A DNA stretch of 64,000 bases from Ferrimonas balearica (GTDB lineage: Bacteria > Pseudomonadota > Gammaproteobacteria > Enterobacterales > Shewanellaceae). The translations under genes and the position numbers were made by a program. Below, in pieces: positions 47,264 through 56,014 of this stretch. How positions within the stretch are numbered: the first letter of the stretch is position 1; every line of letters starts with the position of its first letter. The stretch is from NCBI RefSeq assembly GCF_019802055.1, contig NZ_JAHVHW010000007.1:1327403-1391402 (forward strand), read 5' to 3'. The notes under the pieces are model-generated. The model saw only the letters and a list, made by a program, of their open reading frames with translations, was not told the DNA's origin and searched no databases.

Positions 47264-48769
47264 GTGTCACGCAAACCGTTTTATCTGCTGATCTTTGTGC
47301 TGATCGCCGCTGGCGTCGGCTACAACTACCAGCGCCACGTCAATGACGGGATCCCATTCCTTCCCGGCACCAGCCAAACCAATTGGACCGTTGAAGCACG
47401 TATCACCTTCAATGGTGAGGGCGCCGTTGAGGCCAGCTTTGCGCTGCCCTCCGATCCCGCTTTTAAAACTTTGAGCGAATCCGCCGCCTCACCCGGCTAT
47501 GGTCTGGCCATGACCATGGAGGGCGATGCACGGCGCGCCACCTGGACCACCCGTGAAGCGTTGGGACGTCAGGAGCTTTACTACACCACCAACCTGGTTC
47601 CCACCGGTGACACCGCGCTGCCTGAGATCGCTGAACTACCAGCGCCTGAGGCGGTTGTCTGGGACGAAGGGCTGGATACCGCTGCGCAGGCAGTCATCGA
47701 AAAAGCGTGGCAGAAGAGCGCATCCAACACCTCTTTTGCCCGTGAGATCGCCGAAGCGGTAAGTAAGCCGGACCAGCAGCAAAATGTCGCTCTTCTGCTC
47801 TCCCGTTATGCACCGGCCCCACTGATGACCCGATTGGTTCAGAGCGCCGGCGTTCCCGCACGCGAAGTGTACGCTCTGAAACTGGAAGATGGACGCCGCC
47901 GTCAGGACCTGATCCCGATGGTTGAAGTGCTCGACGATGAGGAGTGGCACCTGTTCAATCCGGCCACCGGTGAGCAGGGGCGCGATGACAAACTGCTGTT
48001 GTGGCAGCGCCACAGCACCTCCGTGCTGGACGTAACCGGCGGCAGCAACTCCAACGTCTCCTTCTCCATGATCGAGGACACCCGCCCTGCCCTGGCCACC
48101 GCCATCGATATGATGGATAACGGCGGTCTGGCCTCACTCTCCCTCTACAACCTGCCGTTGGAAGAGCAAAGCCTGTTGCGCGGCTTGTTCCTTATCCCCA
48201 TTGGTGTGCTGGTTGTGGTGTTCCTGCGGGTGATCGTCGGCCTGAAGACCTCCGGTACCTTTATGCCGGTGTTGATCGCGCTGGCCTTTATTCAGACCAA
48301 ACTGCTGACCGGTCTGGTGGGCTTCCTCCTGATTGTGGCGGCTGGCCTGGTTATCCGCTCCTACCTCTCCAATCTGAACCTGCTGTTGATCTCCAGGATC
48401 AGTGCGGTGGTGATTGTGGTGTTGGGGATCATTGCCGGATTCACCCTGCTGGCCTTTAACCTCGGCCTGACCGAGGGCCTGACCATCACCTTCTTCCCGA
48501 TGATCATTCTGGCCTGGACCATTGAGCGTATGTCCATCCTCTGGGAAGAGGAAGGCGCCAAAGAGGTAATGCTTCAGGGCGGTGGCAGCCTGCTGGTAGC
48601 CACCATCACCTATCTGGCGATGGACAACGACCTGGTTCGCCACTGGGCGTTCAACTTCCTGGGTGTTCACCTGATCATCCTGGCGCTGGTGCTGATGCTT
48701 GGTCAGTACACCGGTTACCGTCTGCTTGAGCTGCGTCGATTCCGTCCGCTGGCGGGAGAGAAGTCATGA
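47264..48769 (+). CDS. Inactive-transglutaminase / 7TM membrane protein
   Basis: An inner-membrane protein of 501 aa. It has an N-terminal anchor helix (about residues 3-20) and a periplasmic region with a transglutaminase-like fold (MTRLVQSAGVPAREVYAL, EWHLFNPATGEQG) lacking an obvious catalytic Cys. About seven membrane helices follow from residue 305 to the end. This matches the Pfam pair Transglut_i_TM plus 7TM_transglut. The GTG at 47264 with AAGGA 8 nt upstream is preferred over a TTG at 47258. The stop overlaps the ATP-grasp gene (ATGA). Confidence 0.85.
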   Translation: MSRKPFYLLIFVLIAAGVGYNYQRHVNDGIPFLPGTSQTNWTVEARITFNGEGAVEASFALPSDPAFKTLSESAASPGYGLAMTMEGDARRATWTTREALGRQELYYTTNLVPTGDTALPEIAELPAPEAVVWDEGLDTAAQAVIEKAWQKSASNTSFAREIAEAVSKPDQQQNVALLLSRYAPAPLMTRLVQSAGVPAREVYALKLEDGRRRQDLIPMVEVLDDEEWHLFNPATGEQGRDDKLLLWQRHSTSVLDVTGGSNSNVSFSMIEDTRPALATAIDMMDNGGLASLSLYNLPLEEQSLLRGLFLIPIGVLVVVFLRVIVGLKTSGTFMPVLIALAFIQTKLLTGLVGFLLIVAAGLVIRSYLSNLNLLLISRISAVVIVVLGIIAGFTLLAFNLGLTEGLTITFFPMIILAWTIERMSILWEEEGAKEVMLQGGGSLLVATITYLAMDNDLVRHWAFNFLGVHLIILALVLMLGQYTGYRLLELRRFRPLAGEKS

Positions 48770-49722
48770 TCTTCGTCGATCCCCGCCGCCTGAAAGCCCG
48801 TGGGATCATGGGCATGAACCGGCGCAACATCAGCTATATCGGGCGCTACAATCCGCGTAGCCTGTATAAGCAGGTGGATGACAAGCTGATCACCAAGCAG
48901 TTGGCACTGAAGAACAATATCGCCACCCCGGACCTGATCGCCGTAATTCGTGAACAGCACGAGATCGACGAGGTTCATCAGATGGTGGCGGGCCGCGACG
49001 GCTTCTGCATCAAGCCCGCGCAGGGTTCCGGTGGTAAAGGCATTCTGGTGATCACCAAGGTCGAGGATGGGCGCTACTTCAAGCCCTCCGGCGACGAGGT
49101 GACGCCCGTTGAGATGGCCCGCCACTGCTCCAATATCCTCGCTGGCCTGTTCAGTCTCGGCGGCAAAAACGATGTGGCGGTGATTGAAGCGCTGATCCGC
49201 TTTGACCCGGTATTTAACGGCATCTCCTACGAGGGGGTGCCGGATATCCGCCTTATTGTGTTTAAGGGCTACCCGGTAATGGGGATGCTGCGCTGCTCCA
49301 CCCACGCGTCGGATGGCAAGGCCAACCTTCACCAGGGTGCGGTGGGCATCGGCGTTGACATTGCCACCGGCAAAGCGATTCGGGCGGTACAGTTTGACGA
49401 GCCGGTCAACCACCATCCGGATACCGGAGAGGACCTGTTCCAGGTTCAGGTACCCCACTGGGATCGCCTGCTGGAACTGGCCTCCGGCTGCTACGAAATG
49501 TCCGGCCTCGGCTATCTGGGCACCGATATGGTGCTGGACCGCGACCGTGGTCCGCTGCTTCTGGAGTTGAACGCTCGCCCCGGTTTGGCGATCCAGATCG
49601 CCAATGATCGCGGTCTGCTGCCGCGATTGCGGAAAGTAGAAAGCCTCGGTGACATTCCGGTGCCGGTTGAGGAACGCATTGCCCGAGCCAAGGAGTGGTT
49701 TGGTGAAGGCCGGGAAGACTGA
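48766..49722 (+). CDS. ATP-grasp ligase (alpha-L-glutamate ligase-like, RimK-related)
   Basis: A 318-aa cytoplasmic ATP-grasp enzyme. The core has the ATP-binding motif FCIKPAQGSGGKGILVI (about residues 84-100), SYEGVPDIRLIVFKGYPVMGMLR, and the metal-binding end LLLELNARPGLAIQIAN. It fits the ATP-grasp family that travels with the 7TM/transglutaminase protein. Such enzymes join amino acids to an amine or peptide; the substrate here is unknown. ATGA overlap upstream; the next gene starts inside its 3' end. Confidence 0.86.
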   Translation: MIFVDPRRLKARGIMGMNRRNISYIGRYNPRSLYKQVDDKLITKQLALKNNIATPDLIAVIREQHEIDEVHQMVAGRDGFCIKPAQGSGGKGILVITKVEDGRYFKPSGDEVTPVEMARHCSNILAGLFSLGGKNDVAVIEALIRFDPVFNGISYEGVPDIRLIVFKGYPVMGMLRCSTHASDGKANLHQGAVGIGVDIATGKAIRAVQFDEPVNHHPDTGEDLFQVQVPHWDRLLELASGCYEMSGLGYLGTDMVLDRDRGPLLLELNARPGLAIQIANDRGLLPRLRKVESLGDIPVPVEERIARAKEWFGEGRED

Positions 49723-51220
49723 ACGGTTCCGACACTCCCTTAACGCCCTGGCTCTGGCTGGGGCGTTGTTCATTCAACAAGCCAACGCGGCCGAGTTGCT
49801 GAACTACTGCCTGAACCAAATCGATGCGGTCGGTGCGCCCGCTGGCACCCCGCTCAACCGCCATCGTCAGTTTGGCCAACTGGTGCTGCTGCAGGACCAA
49901 CTCAAATATCTGGCGCAAACCGGCAACAGCGACGACCTGGGACGCTGTACCCTCGCGCTGCAATCCGCCATGGGCCAATACCGGCCGCAGTCCCCGCCGA
50001 ATCCTGAGCAACTGAGCCTGGAAACCCAGCTTATCCATCTCGACAAACATCCGCTTAAGTCGATAACCATCCGCTCCGAGCGCTGCTGGTTGGGGGTCGA
50101 ATCCACGCCCTCACAAACGCTGGATCTGGAGAGCGGGTCCGTTTCCCGTTACCTCAATCAGGCCGAGGATCCCCTTTGTCGGGAGCGCGTCTGGGTGGCC
50201 TATCAGAACCGCGCCAATCCCGATGCGGACCGTCCCCTCAGGCGTTATCGCGAGAACGCTGAGCGACTCGCCTGGCAGGCAAGCTTTCCCAGTGATGCCC
50301 ACTGGCAACTGCGCCACACCCCGCTGACAAGCCCGGTTCAGGTCGAACAGTTCCTGAATGGCTTAACCCCGGATGGCGATCGCCTCCCGTGGCAGCCCGC
50401 CCCCGGTTCGGCCCCCCTGTCGCAGGAACCGACGCAACTGGCACAGGAAAGCCTGGGCTACCTGATTCAACAGTTTGGTCTGTCTCTGCTCCCCATCGAC
50501 GAACGCCAATGGCAGGTTTGGGACGGGGCACGTCTGCTCGGTTACCTGGAGCTGTCGGCAGGAGAGAGCAACCGGCAAACCACGCTTCAGTCTCACTGGG
50601 TAGGATTGAGTCCGGCTGTCGTTCAGATGGTGTACCGCGAGAAGCCCTGGTATCCCCGTCACTGGCACCAATGGTTGGCCCAAACCGCCGAAACCCTGGT
50701 TTCCATGGCTGGCCGTCCACTGCCGTACCAGATGCAGCCCAGTAGCGGAGCCGGCTATGGGTTTGGTCGCGCGCTGGCGCGCTCTGAAGGGGTTCAGCGT
50801 CAACTCCTTGGGGCTTCCCTGCCCCCAAGGCCATTGTTCGACGCCACCGATCTGTACCAGGCCCAAATGGCGCTCGCAGTCGCCACACAAAATCCCTGGT
50901 CCCCCACTGCGCTGCAACGCACCAGCGACGCCTTGTTTGAACGCTATTTTGCGCGCCCTGCACCAAAGGGGCTTACGCCCTGGCCCGGCCACAGCGACTG
51001 GGCCATCGCCGGTGCCCGTGCCTATCTGCCCCTGTGGTATGCCAATCAGGGTCAGACACTGCTGGAGCAAAGGCTGAGCGGCACCCTCAGTCCAGAACAG
51101 CTTTGGCAGCAACTGACCTTTCTTTCTGAATCAGAAAACGAAAAAGGCCCGGCGGAATTCGCCGAGCCTTTTGAGCGTCACCCTCGTTCGGATCAGGCGG
51201 CCGACAACTCCGCGATCTGA
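49703..51220 (+). CDS. Secreted protein, probable inactive M3 (thimet oligopeptidase-like) homolog
   Basis: A 505-aa protein with a signal peptide (ALAGALFIQQANA/A, about residue 30). I read an M3-peptidase layout through the body: CRERVWVAYQNRAN, then a helix ending VEQFLNGL, then YLIQQFGLSLLPI with QVWDGARLLGYLEL, and a C-terminal TPWPGHSDWAIAGARAYLPLWYA. Where M3 enzymes have HExxH, this protein has only HWHQW (His320, His322) and no HExxH, so it should not be a zinc peptidase. The GTG start at 49703 has AAGGAG 7 nt upstream and overlaps the ATP-grasp gene by 20 nt. Its last 28 nt overlap azoR on the other strand. The family call is inference. Confidence 0.75.
   Translation: MKAGKTERFRHSLNALALAGALFIQQANAAELLNYCLNQIDAVGAPAGTPLNRHRQFGQLVLLQDQLKYLAQTGNSDDLGRCTLALQSAMGQYRPQSPPNPEQLSLETQLIHLDKHPLKSITIRSERCWLGVESTPSQTLDLESGSVSRYLNQAEDPLCRERVWVAYQNRANPDADRPLRRYRENAERLAWQASFPSDAHWQLRHTPLTSPVQVEQFLNGLTPDGDRLPWQPAPGSAPLSQEPTQLAQESLGYLIQQFGLSLLPIDERQWQVWDGARLLGYLELSAGESNRQTTLQSHWVGLSPAVVQMVYREKPWYPRHWHQWLAQTAETLVSMAGRPLPYQMQPSSGAGYGFGRALARSEGVQRQLLGASLPPRPLFDATDLYQAQMALAVATQNPWSPTALQRTSDALFERYFARPAPKGLTPWPGHSDWAIAGARAYLPLWYANQGQTLLEQRLSGTLSPEQLWQQLTFLSESENEKGPAEFAEPFERHPRSDQAADNSAI
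51142..51172. terminator. Terminator embedded in the 3' end of the M3-like gene
   Basis: AAAAGGC/GCCTTTT arms with inner CGGCG-GAATT-CGCCG and one mismatch. It lies 21 nt past the azoR stop on minus and inside the coding frame of the plus-strand gene, about 16 codons before its stop. Confidence 0.75.
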
Positions 51221-51798
51221 TTGCGCGCCAGTTCCAGCCCCGCTTCACCACCGGCCACACCCTCGGCGTTGATGGCGGTTACCTGGGTAATGCCGATAAA
51301 GCCCATCACGGTCTTCAGGTAGGTGTCCTGATGATTCATGGCAAATGCCGGGCTGGTGGAGGAGTAGTTACCGCCACGAGCGCTAATCAGTACCGCCTTC
51401 TTATCCCCCAGCAGACCTTGAGGACCATTTTCGGTGTAGCGGAAAGTGACGCCAACTCGACAAATCTGGTCAATCCAGGCTTTCAGGGAGGACGGCACTG
51501 AGAAGTTGTGCATCGGCGCACCAATCACCACTTCGTCGGCAGCCAGCAGCTCTGCTACCAGTTCATCAGACAGGGCAATCGCGTCCTGGGCCTCACTGCC
51601 GCGGTCCGCTTCCGGCGTGTAGAAAGCGCCAATGGTGGCCATATCCAGATGCGGCGGCGGATTCACAGCCAAGTCCCGCTCAATCACCTTCCCCTCCGGG
51701 TGGCGAGCCTGCCAGCTTTCAACATAGCGTGCTGCAAGGTCGCGAGTATGGGATTGGGTCAGGTTCGGGCTGGAATGAATCACAAGCAAGGTGGTCAT
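51193..51798 (-). CDS. azoR: FMN-dependent NADH:quinone oxidoreductase (azoreductase AzoR)
   Basis: A flavodoxin-like oxidoreductase (201 aa) that reduces quinones, and azo dyes in vitro, with two electrons. Motifs are VIHSSPNLTQSHTRDLAARYVE for the FMN phosphate, APMHNFSVPSSLKAWIDQI, and SARGGNYSS. It is divergent from a LysR regulator 101 bp away, a common arrangement for azoR. The 3' end overlaps the plus-strand neighbour. Confidence 0.93.
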   Translation of the reverse strand: MTTLLVIHSSPNLTQSHTRDLAARYVESWQARHPEGKVIERDLAVNPPPHLDMATIGAFYTPEADRGSEAQDAIALSDELVAELLAADEVVIGAPMHNFSVPSSLKAWIDQICRVGVTFRYTENGPQGLLGDKKAVLISARGGNYSSTSPAFAMNHQDTYLKTVMGFIGITQVTAINAEGVAGGEAGLELARNQIAELSAA

Positions 51799-51899
51799 GG
51801 GAATACTCCGTCACTAAGATTTGTTGTCCATTTTAAGTTCACGAAAGCGAAAATAAATCGCATAATCCCGCTCAAACCATTCGATGGAATAGAACAGTC

Positions 51900-52811
51900 A
51901 TGTACCGACCTCACTCCACGCTGGAACAGTGGCGCATCCTCCAGGCCGTAGTCGACTGCGGCGGTTACGCCAAGGCCGCAACGGCACTGAACAAAAGTCA
52001 GTCCTCCCTGAACCATGCGGTGGCCAAACTGCAGCAACTTCTGGGTGTTCCCCTGTTGGAGGTGAAAGGACGAAAGGCGGAACTGACGCCCCAGGGCAAG
52101 GTTCTGTTACGCCGCTCCCGCGCTCTGACGTCGGAGATTGAGCATCTGGAGATGCTGGCAGCCAACCTTGAACAGGGCTGGGAACCGGAGATCACCCTCT
52201 CCCGGGAGATCCTCTACCCCACACAGGCACTCTACCAGGCGATGAGCCGCTTCTACCCGGAGAGCCGTGGTACGCGCCTTACCGTAATTGATAACGTGAT
52301 GAGCGGCACCGATGCGGCCCTGGCTGACCCGAGTTACGATCTGGTGATCACCGCCCGCACGCACCCTGGCTACCGTGGTCAGACGCTTGGCGCCATCCGC
52401 ATGCTGCTGTTGTGTCACCACGAACACCCTCTGACCAAGGCCAATGTTATTGATGACAGCCGCCTCTCCCAGGAACTGCAGTTGGTGATTCGGGATACCG
52501 GCAAGGACGCGAATAAAGATCTGGGCTGGCTGAAGGCGGAACAGCGCTGGACCTTCTCCAACTTCCATGAGGCGATCGCCGTACTGCAGCAGGGCGTTGG
52601 GTTCTGCTGGGTACCAGAGCATTTGGCCCAGCCCCATTTGCAGAACGGCACCCTGACCCACCTGACCCAGGCCACGGTGGATTTCTCACTGCTGCCCCTG
52701 TCGCTGATCATCCCTAACCCTCACCGACTCGGGCCCGCCGCCCGGCGCTTTGCCCAGTTGCTGCTGGAGTCCAGCCCCATCGCCCAGCAGGCTGCCACCG
52801 CACCGGTTTAA
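51900..52811 (+). CDS. LysR-family transcriptional regulator
   Basis: A 303-aa regulator with the N-terminal winged helix (TLEQWRILQAVVDCGGYAKAATALNKSQSSLNHAVAKLQQLLG, about residues 6-50) and a periplasmic-binding-like effector domain (about 90-295). Divergent orientation next to azoR suggests it controls that gene and itself, responding to quinone or electrophile stress. The inducer is not predictable from sequence. Confidence 0.92.
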   Translation: MYRPHSTLEQWRILQAVVDCGGYAKAATALNKSQSSLNHAVAKLQQLLGVPLLEVKGRKAELTPQGKVLLRRSRALTSEIEHLEMLAANLEQGWEPEITLSREILYPTQALYQAMSRFYPESRGTRLTVIDNVMSGTDAALADPSYDLVITARTHPGYRGQTLGAIRMLLLCHHEHPLTKANVIDDSRLSQELQLVIRDTGKDANKDLGWLKAEQRWTFSNFHEAIAVLQQGVGFCWVPEHLAQPHLQNGTLTHLTQATVDFSLLPLSLIIPNPHRLGPAARRFAQLLLESSPIAQQAATAPV

Positions 52812-52879
52812 CCGGCTCCAAAAGATACAGGGCGTGCTGTATGACCAGCGCGCCCTGCACGTTGCCACGACAAGTGACA

Positions 52880-53596
52880 TCAACGCCCTCTTCGCGCCAT
52901 CACAAATAGGAAATTGGGCTGGGTGCTTAGCCGAAGGAAGGCTTCCGGGTTGCGCTCTTTGAGCCGCTGAGTTGGCGAGCCCTCCTGGAGCATGGTGATC
53001 ACAAAGCCGCTATCCGTCACCACACCGATCTGCTCCCCAAGGGAGCGGCGATAAAAGGTCACGGTTACCGGCATGCCAACGGTATCCCACTGTTCGGTGA
53101 TCGCTTCGCGGGCAAAGTAGTTACCGGAGGGTGAAACCTCGGCGTCCGCCACCGGATGGTGAGTGGAGAACAACAGATGGCCCCCCGGTTTTAGCACCCG
53201 GGCACACTCAGCAAAAAAGCGGCTCTGATCTTCCAGGTAGTGGATCATTAAGGGGCTCAACACCAGATCATAATGGCCATCCTGCTCTCCCGGCAGTCCC
53301 TCTGAGAGGTCCTGTTGGTAACAGCGAACCTGTTGTTTGCCCCCAAAACGCGCCTGAACGATTTCAACCATGTTCGGCGAGAGATCCACCGCCGTGACTT
53401 CGGCACCGCGTGCCAGAAGCTCAGCCACATACTCTCCGGAGCCACAGCCCAGATCTAGAACCCGTTTCCCGATCAGATCAGGCAACGTCGCATCCAGCAT
53501 CGCCAGAGTGGTCGGGCGCTCATATTCGGCGTTGTAGTCGTTGTCTTTCACCACATCCGCATAAGCGCGGGCGTGCTTGTGATACATCTCACTCAT
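52880..53596 (-). CDS. Class I SAM-dependent methyltransferase
   Basis: A 238-aa methyltransferase with motif I VLDLGCGSGEYVAELLARG, the acidic loop EVTAVDLSPNMVE, and motif IV-like YDLVLSPLMIHYLED. The N-terminal segment YADVVKDNDYNAEYERP is typical of small-molecule methyltransferases. Substrate unknown. It stands alone, with its 3' end 68 nt from the LysR stop. Confidence 0.88.
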   Translation of the reverse strand: MSEMYHKHARAYADVVKDNDYNAEYERPTTLAMLDATLPDLIGKRVLDLGCGSGEYVAELLARGAEVTAVDLSPNMVEIVQARFGGKQQVRCYQQDLSEGLPGEQDGHYDLVLSPLMIHYLEDQSRFFAECARVLKPGGHLLFSTHHPVADAEVSPSGNYFAREAITEQWDTVGMPVTVTFYRRSLGEQIGVVTDSGFVITMLQEGSPTQRLKERNPEAFLRLSTQPNFLFVMARRGR

Positions 53597-54024
53597 GCTT
53601 CGCTTTCCGCCAGTATTCCGTTTCGCTTATTCTGAACCGTCACTTTCGCCGCTTTGTCGGGCTTGCTAAACACCGCTGCGGAACAGGCCTGATGAACGGC
53701 ACCGCATTATGCCGTATCCATCAGACAGCGCAATCAACAGCCCGAGGCCAGGGGATTCACGCCTGCTGACAAGCAGGCAACTGGACGGATGCTCCAATCA
53801 GCGCGTACCCGTTCGCCTGAAACAGCAACCGGACGTGACCTGGATTGCAACCCCGCAACCCGTACGCGACACGCTTTGCTCCCAATGCGTTCATATTGTG
53901 ACCCCCGTCACCCCTGCTTTTACCCGACCGGCTCCCAACTCGTTTCCAACCTGTCATCACATTCTTAACCCCCGTTCACTTTTTACGATCTCACTGCAAA
54001 ACAAAAAATGAAGGGAACCTTGAG
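53597..54024. other. Intergenic region upstream of the octaheme cytochrome gene
   Basis: 428 bp without a convincing gene. Short frames on the plus strand (about 53410-53769 and 53709-54011) have Arg/Pro/Ser-rich compositions, no ribosome sites and no family features. The region holds the CRP-like site near 53897-53912, about 113 nt before the cytochrome start. No terminator hairpin was seen. Confidence 0.6.
53897..53912 (+). promoter_or_regulatory. CRP-like binding site upstream of the octaheme cytochrome
   Basis: TGTGACCCCCGTCACC matches TGTGA-N6-TCACA at all core positions but the last. CRP drives anaerobic respiratory and multiheme cytochrome genes in Shewanella, so regulation by CRP here is plausible. 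Motif and context only. Confidence 0.55.
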
Positions 54025-55941
54025 ATGATGAAACACACTTTTCCGATTGCACTGGCTCTGACCCTGGGTCTCGGCGGCTGCAGCAGTGATGACGACGAAA
54101 CAGCGCCGATCCCACCGCCAAACAACACCCCACCGATTGCTGAGTCGGACTCGGTAACGGTCTACCGCGGTGAAACGGTTGAGATAGACGTTCTTGCCAA
54201 CGATTCAGATCCCGATGGCGATGCGATCCATATCGTTGAGAGCCAACTGACCATTACCGAAGCCGGGCTTATCTCCTACAGCGCTGCCGCAGACGCGCCG
54301 CTGGGCCAAAAGGTGTTCAGCTACACCATCTCCGACGGCGAACTGGAAGACAGTGCTCCGATCTACATCACCGTTAAAGCAAAAACCGAGGTGCCCTCTG
54401 AAGCCACCTTTGTGACGGCCGACACCTGTAAATCCTGCCACTCCGGGCACTATGAGCAGTGGCAAGACACAAAGCACGCCCACGACTATCGCCGCCTTTA
54501 CACCGAAGAGAACAAAACCATTGAGGCGATCATCCCGGAACTGGACTGGGGCACCGAAGCCAACCCGCAACGTCACACCATCTGGGGCATGCCTTATCAG
54601 TTCTCCACCTACAAAACTGAGGATGGAAAATACTACGCTCAGCTGCATGACGGTGTGGACCCGACAAAGTCCGTCACCTACCGCATCGACGGCATCTCCA
54701 GTACCACCTCGAAGCAGTTTGTCAGCTACGACTTCCCCTCCGACGACGACCCGAATGTCGAGAGCAGCTACGGTCGTATGATGCCCTTTGCCTGGTTTAA
54801 CGACGGCAATGTGCAGCGCTTTACCGGCTTCTACACGACCGGGGCGTTCTGGCATAAAGACGGTAGCCTGGTTCAGGAGGGAGACATTATCAATTCCGCC
54901 TTTGTCGGCCCCATCGACCAGCGTGAAGAGCTCAAAAAGATGAGTTGGGACAACCAATGCCTGACCTGCCACGTCACCGGCGGCAAGGTGCTGGAATGGG
55001 ACGAGAGCGAGCTTTATGGCATGTTGGCTGGCCACACCAACTCCAAAGACTCAGAGGCTGTGGAGGACGGGATCAGCTGTGAGCGTTGCCACAACGAGGG
55101 TTCGCTTCACGCCAGCAGCATGAGCGGCGATGACATCGCCAACCCGGGCAAAATGACGTTCCAACAGTCGGTCGATTCCTGTGCCCAGTGTCACCAGATG
55201 TTCAAACACCCGGACATCTACCACTACTCTCAGCCCTACATTCCGGCACTCGACGACGAAGGCAACATCACTACCGGCCAGGGTCAACATTACCGGGTCG
55301 GGGACGAACTGACCCAATTCACCGAGTTTGATCCGCAGGGCATGTTCCTTGGAACGACGTTCCGTAAAGGGCAGAAGAACCAGGTCCACGACTACATGAG
55401 TTCCAGCCATTACGAGGCTCAAATCGATTGTGTGACCTGTCATGAACCTCACACCATGGGGATGCAACGAGAGGGAGATGCTCTGTGCACAGAGTGTCAC
55501 GCCGACAAGGGCAGCAACCACACCCTGGCGATCCACGACATGGTGGGGGCCACCTGTATCGACTGCCACTTCGTTGCGACAGAGTCGGTGGCAACTCGCT
55601 GGAGCAACGATAACCATACCTTCAAGGCGATCAGCCCGGTTGAGTCACTCGCCAACTTTGATGCACTGGCCCCTTACACCCGGGGCGAGGGAACCAACCC
55701 ACAAATGACCAAGCTTTGGGGCATGCTGCAACAGATGGGTGGCGCAAACGGTGTGTGTTATTCCAACGGCATCTACCGCAACAGCAGCTACGTGTGCGAC
55801 TCGTTTGATGTTCTGCCCAACGCGTGCAGCAACTGCCACAGCAGCGAGCATCCGCAGCCGGGTGTCTTTGATGATACCGAGCGGGCCAAGCTGATCCAGG
55901 CCACCGAGCGCTATCAGCGCTTCCTGGACCAGCAACAATAA
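54025..55941 (+). CDS. Octaheme c-type cytochrome lipoprotein with N-terminal cadherin/Ig-like domain
   Basis: A 638-aa exported protein with a lipobox LGLGGC (Cys19 from the first Met). After a Pro-rich linker comes a cadherin-like/Ig module (about residues 35-117, VLANDSDPDGD). Eight CxxCH heme sites follow, at Cys135, 312, 352, 386, 469, 488, 511 and 601. The first block (TCKSCHSGHYEQWQDTKHAHDY) resembles cytochrome c554-type domains. The 177-residue gap between hemes 1 and 2 is heme-free. Likely an outer-membrane electron-transfer or reductase component. CRP-like box upstream, terminator downstream. Confidence 0.9.
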   Translation: MMKHTFPIALALTLGLGGCSSDDDETAPIPPPNNTPPIAESDSVTVYRGETVEIDVLANDSDPDGDAIHIVESQLTITEAGLISYSAAADAPLGQKVFSYTISDGELEDSAPIYITVKAKTEVPSEATFVTADTCKSCHSGHYEQWQDTKHAHDYRRLYTEENKTIEAIIPELDWGTEANPQRHTIWGMPYQFSTYKTEDGKYYAQLHDGVDPTKSVTYRIDGISSTTSKQFVSYDFPSDDDPNVESSYGRMMPFAWFNDGNVQRFTGFYTTGAFWHKDGSLVQEGDIINSAFVGPIDQREELKKMSWDNQCLTCHVTGGKVLEWDESELYGMLAGHTNSKDSEAVEDGISCERCHNEGSLHASSMSGDDIANPGKMTFQQSVDSCAQCHQMFKHPDIYHYSQPYIPALDDEGNITTGQGQHYRVGDELTQFTEFDPQGMFLGTTFRKGQKNQVHDYMSSSHYEAQIDCVTCHEPHTMGMQREGDALCTECHADKGSNHTLAIHDMVGATCIDCHFVATESVATRWSNDNHTFKAISPVESLANFDALAPYTRGEGTNPQMTKLWGMLQQMGGANGVCYSNGIYRNSSYVCDSFDVLPNACSNCHSSEHPQPGVFDDTERAKLIQATERYQRFLDQQQ

Positions 55942-55973
55942 TTACCCCCCTGTATATTCAGGCACGCTAAGAT

Positions 55974-56003
55974 GGGCACCGGCTAAGCTGGTGCCCTTCT
56001 TTA
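55974..56003 (+). terminator. Terminator after the octaheme cytochrome gene
   Basis: Perfect stem GGGCACC/GGTGCCC with a 9-nt loop, followed by TTCTTT. Confidence 0.82.
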
Positions 56004-56014
56004 GGGCATGGTCA

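Noticed and set aside
53410-54011. Two short plus-strand frames before the octaheme cytochrome
   Set aside because: Arg/Pro/Ser/Gln-rich, no ribosome site, one partly antisense to the methyltransferase; treated as non-coding.
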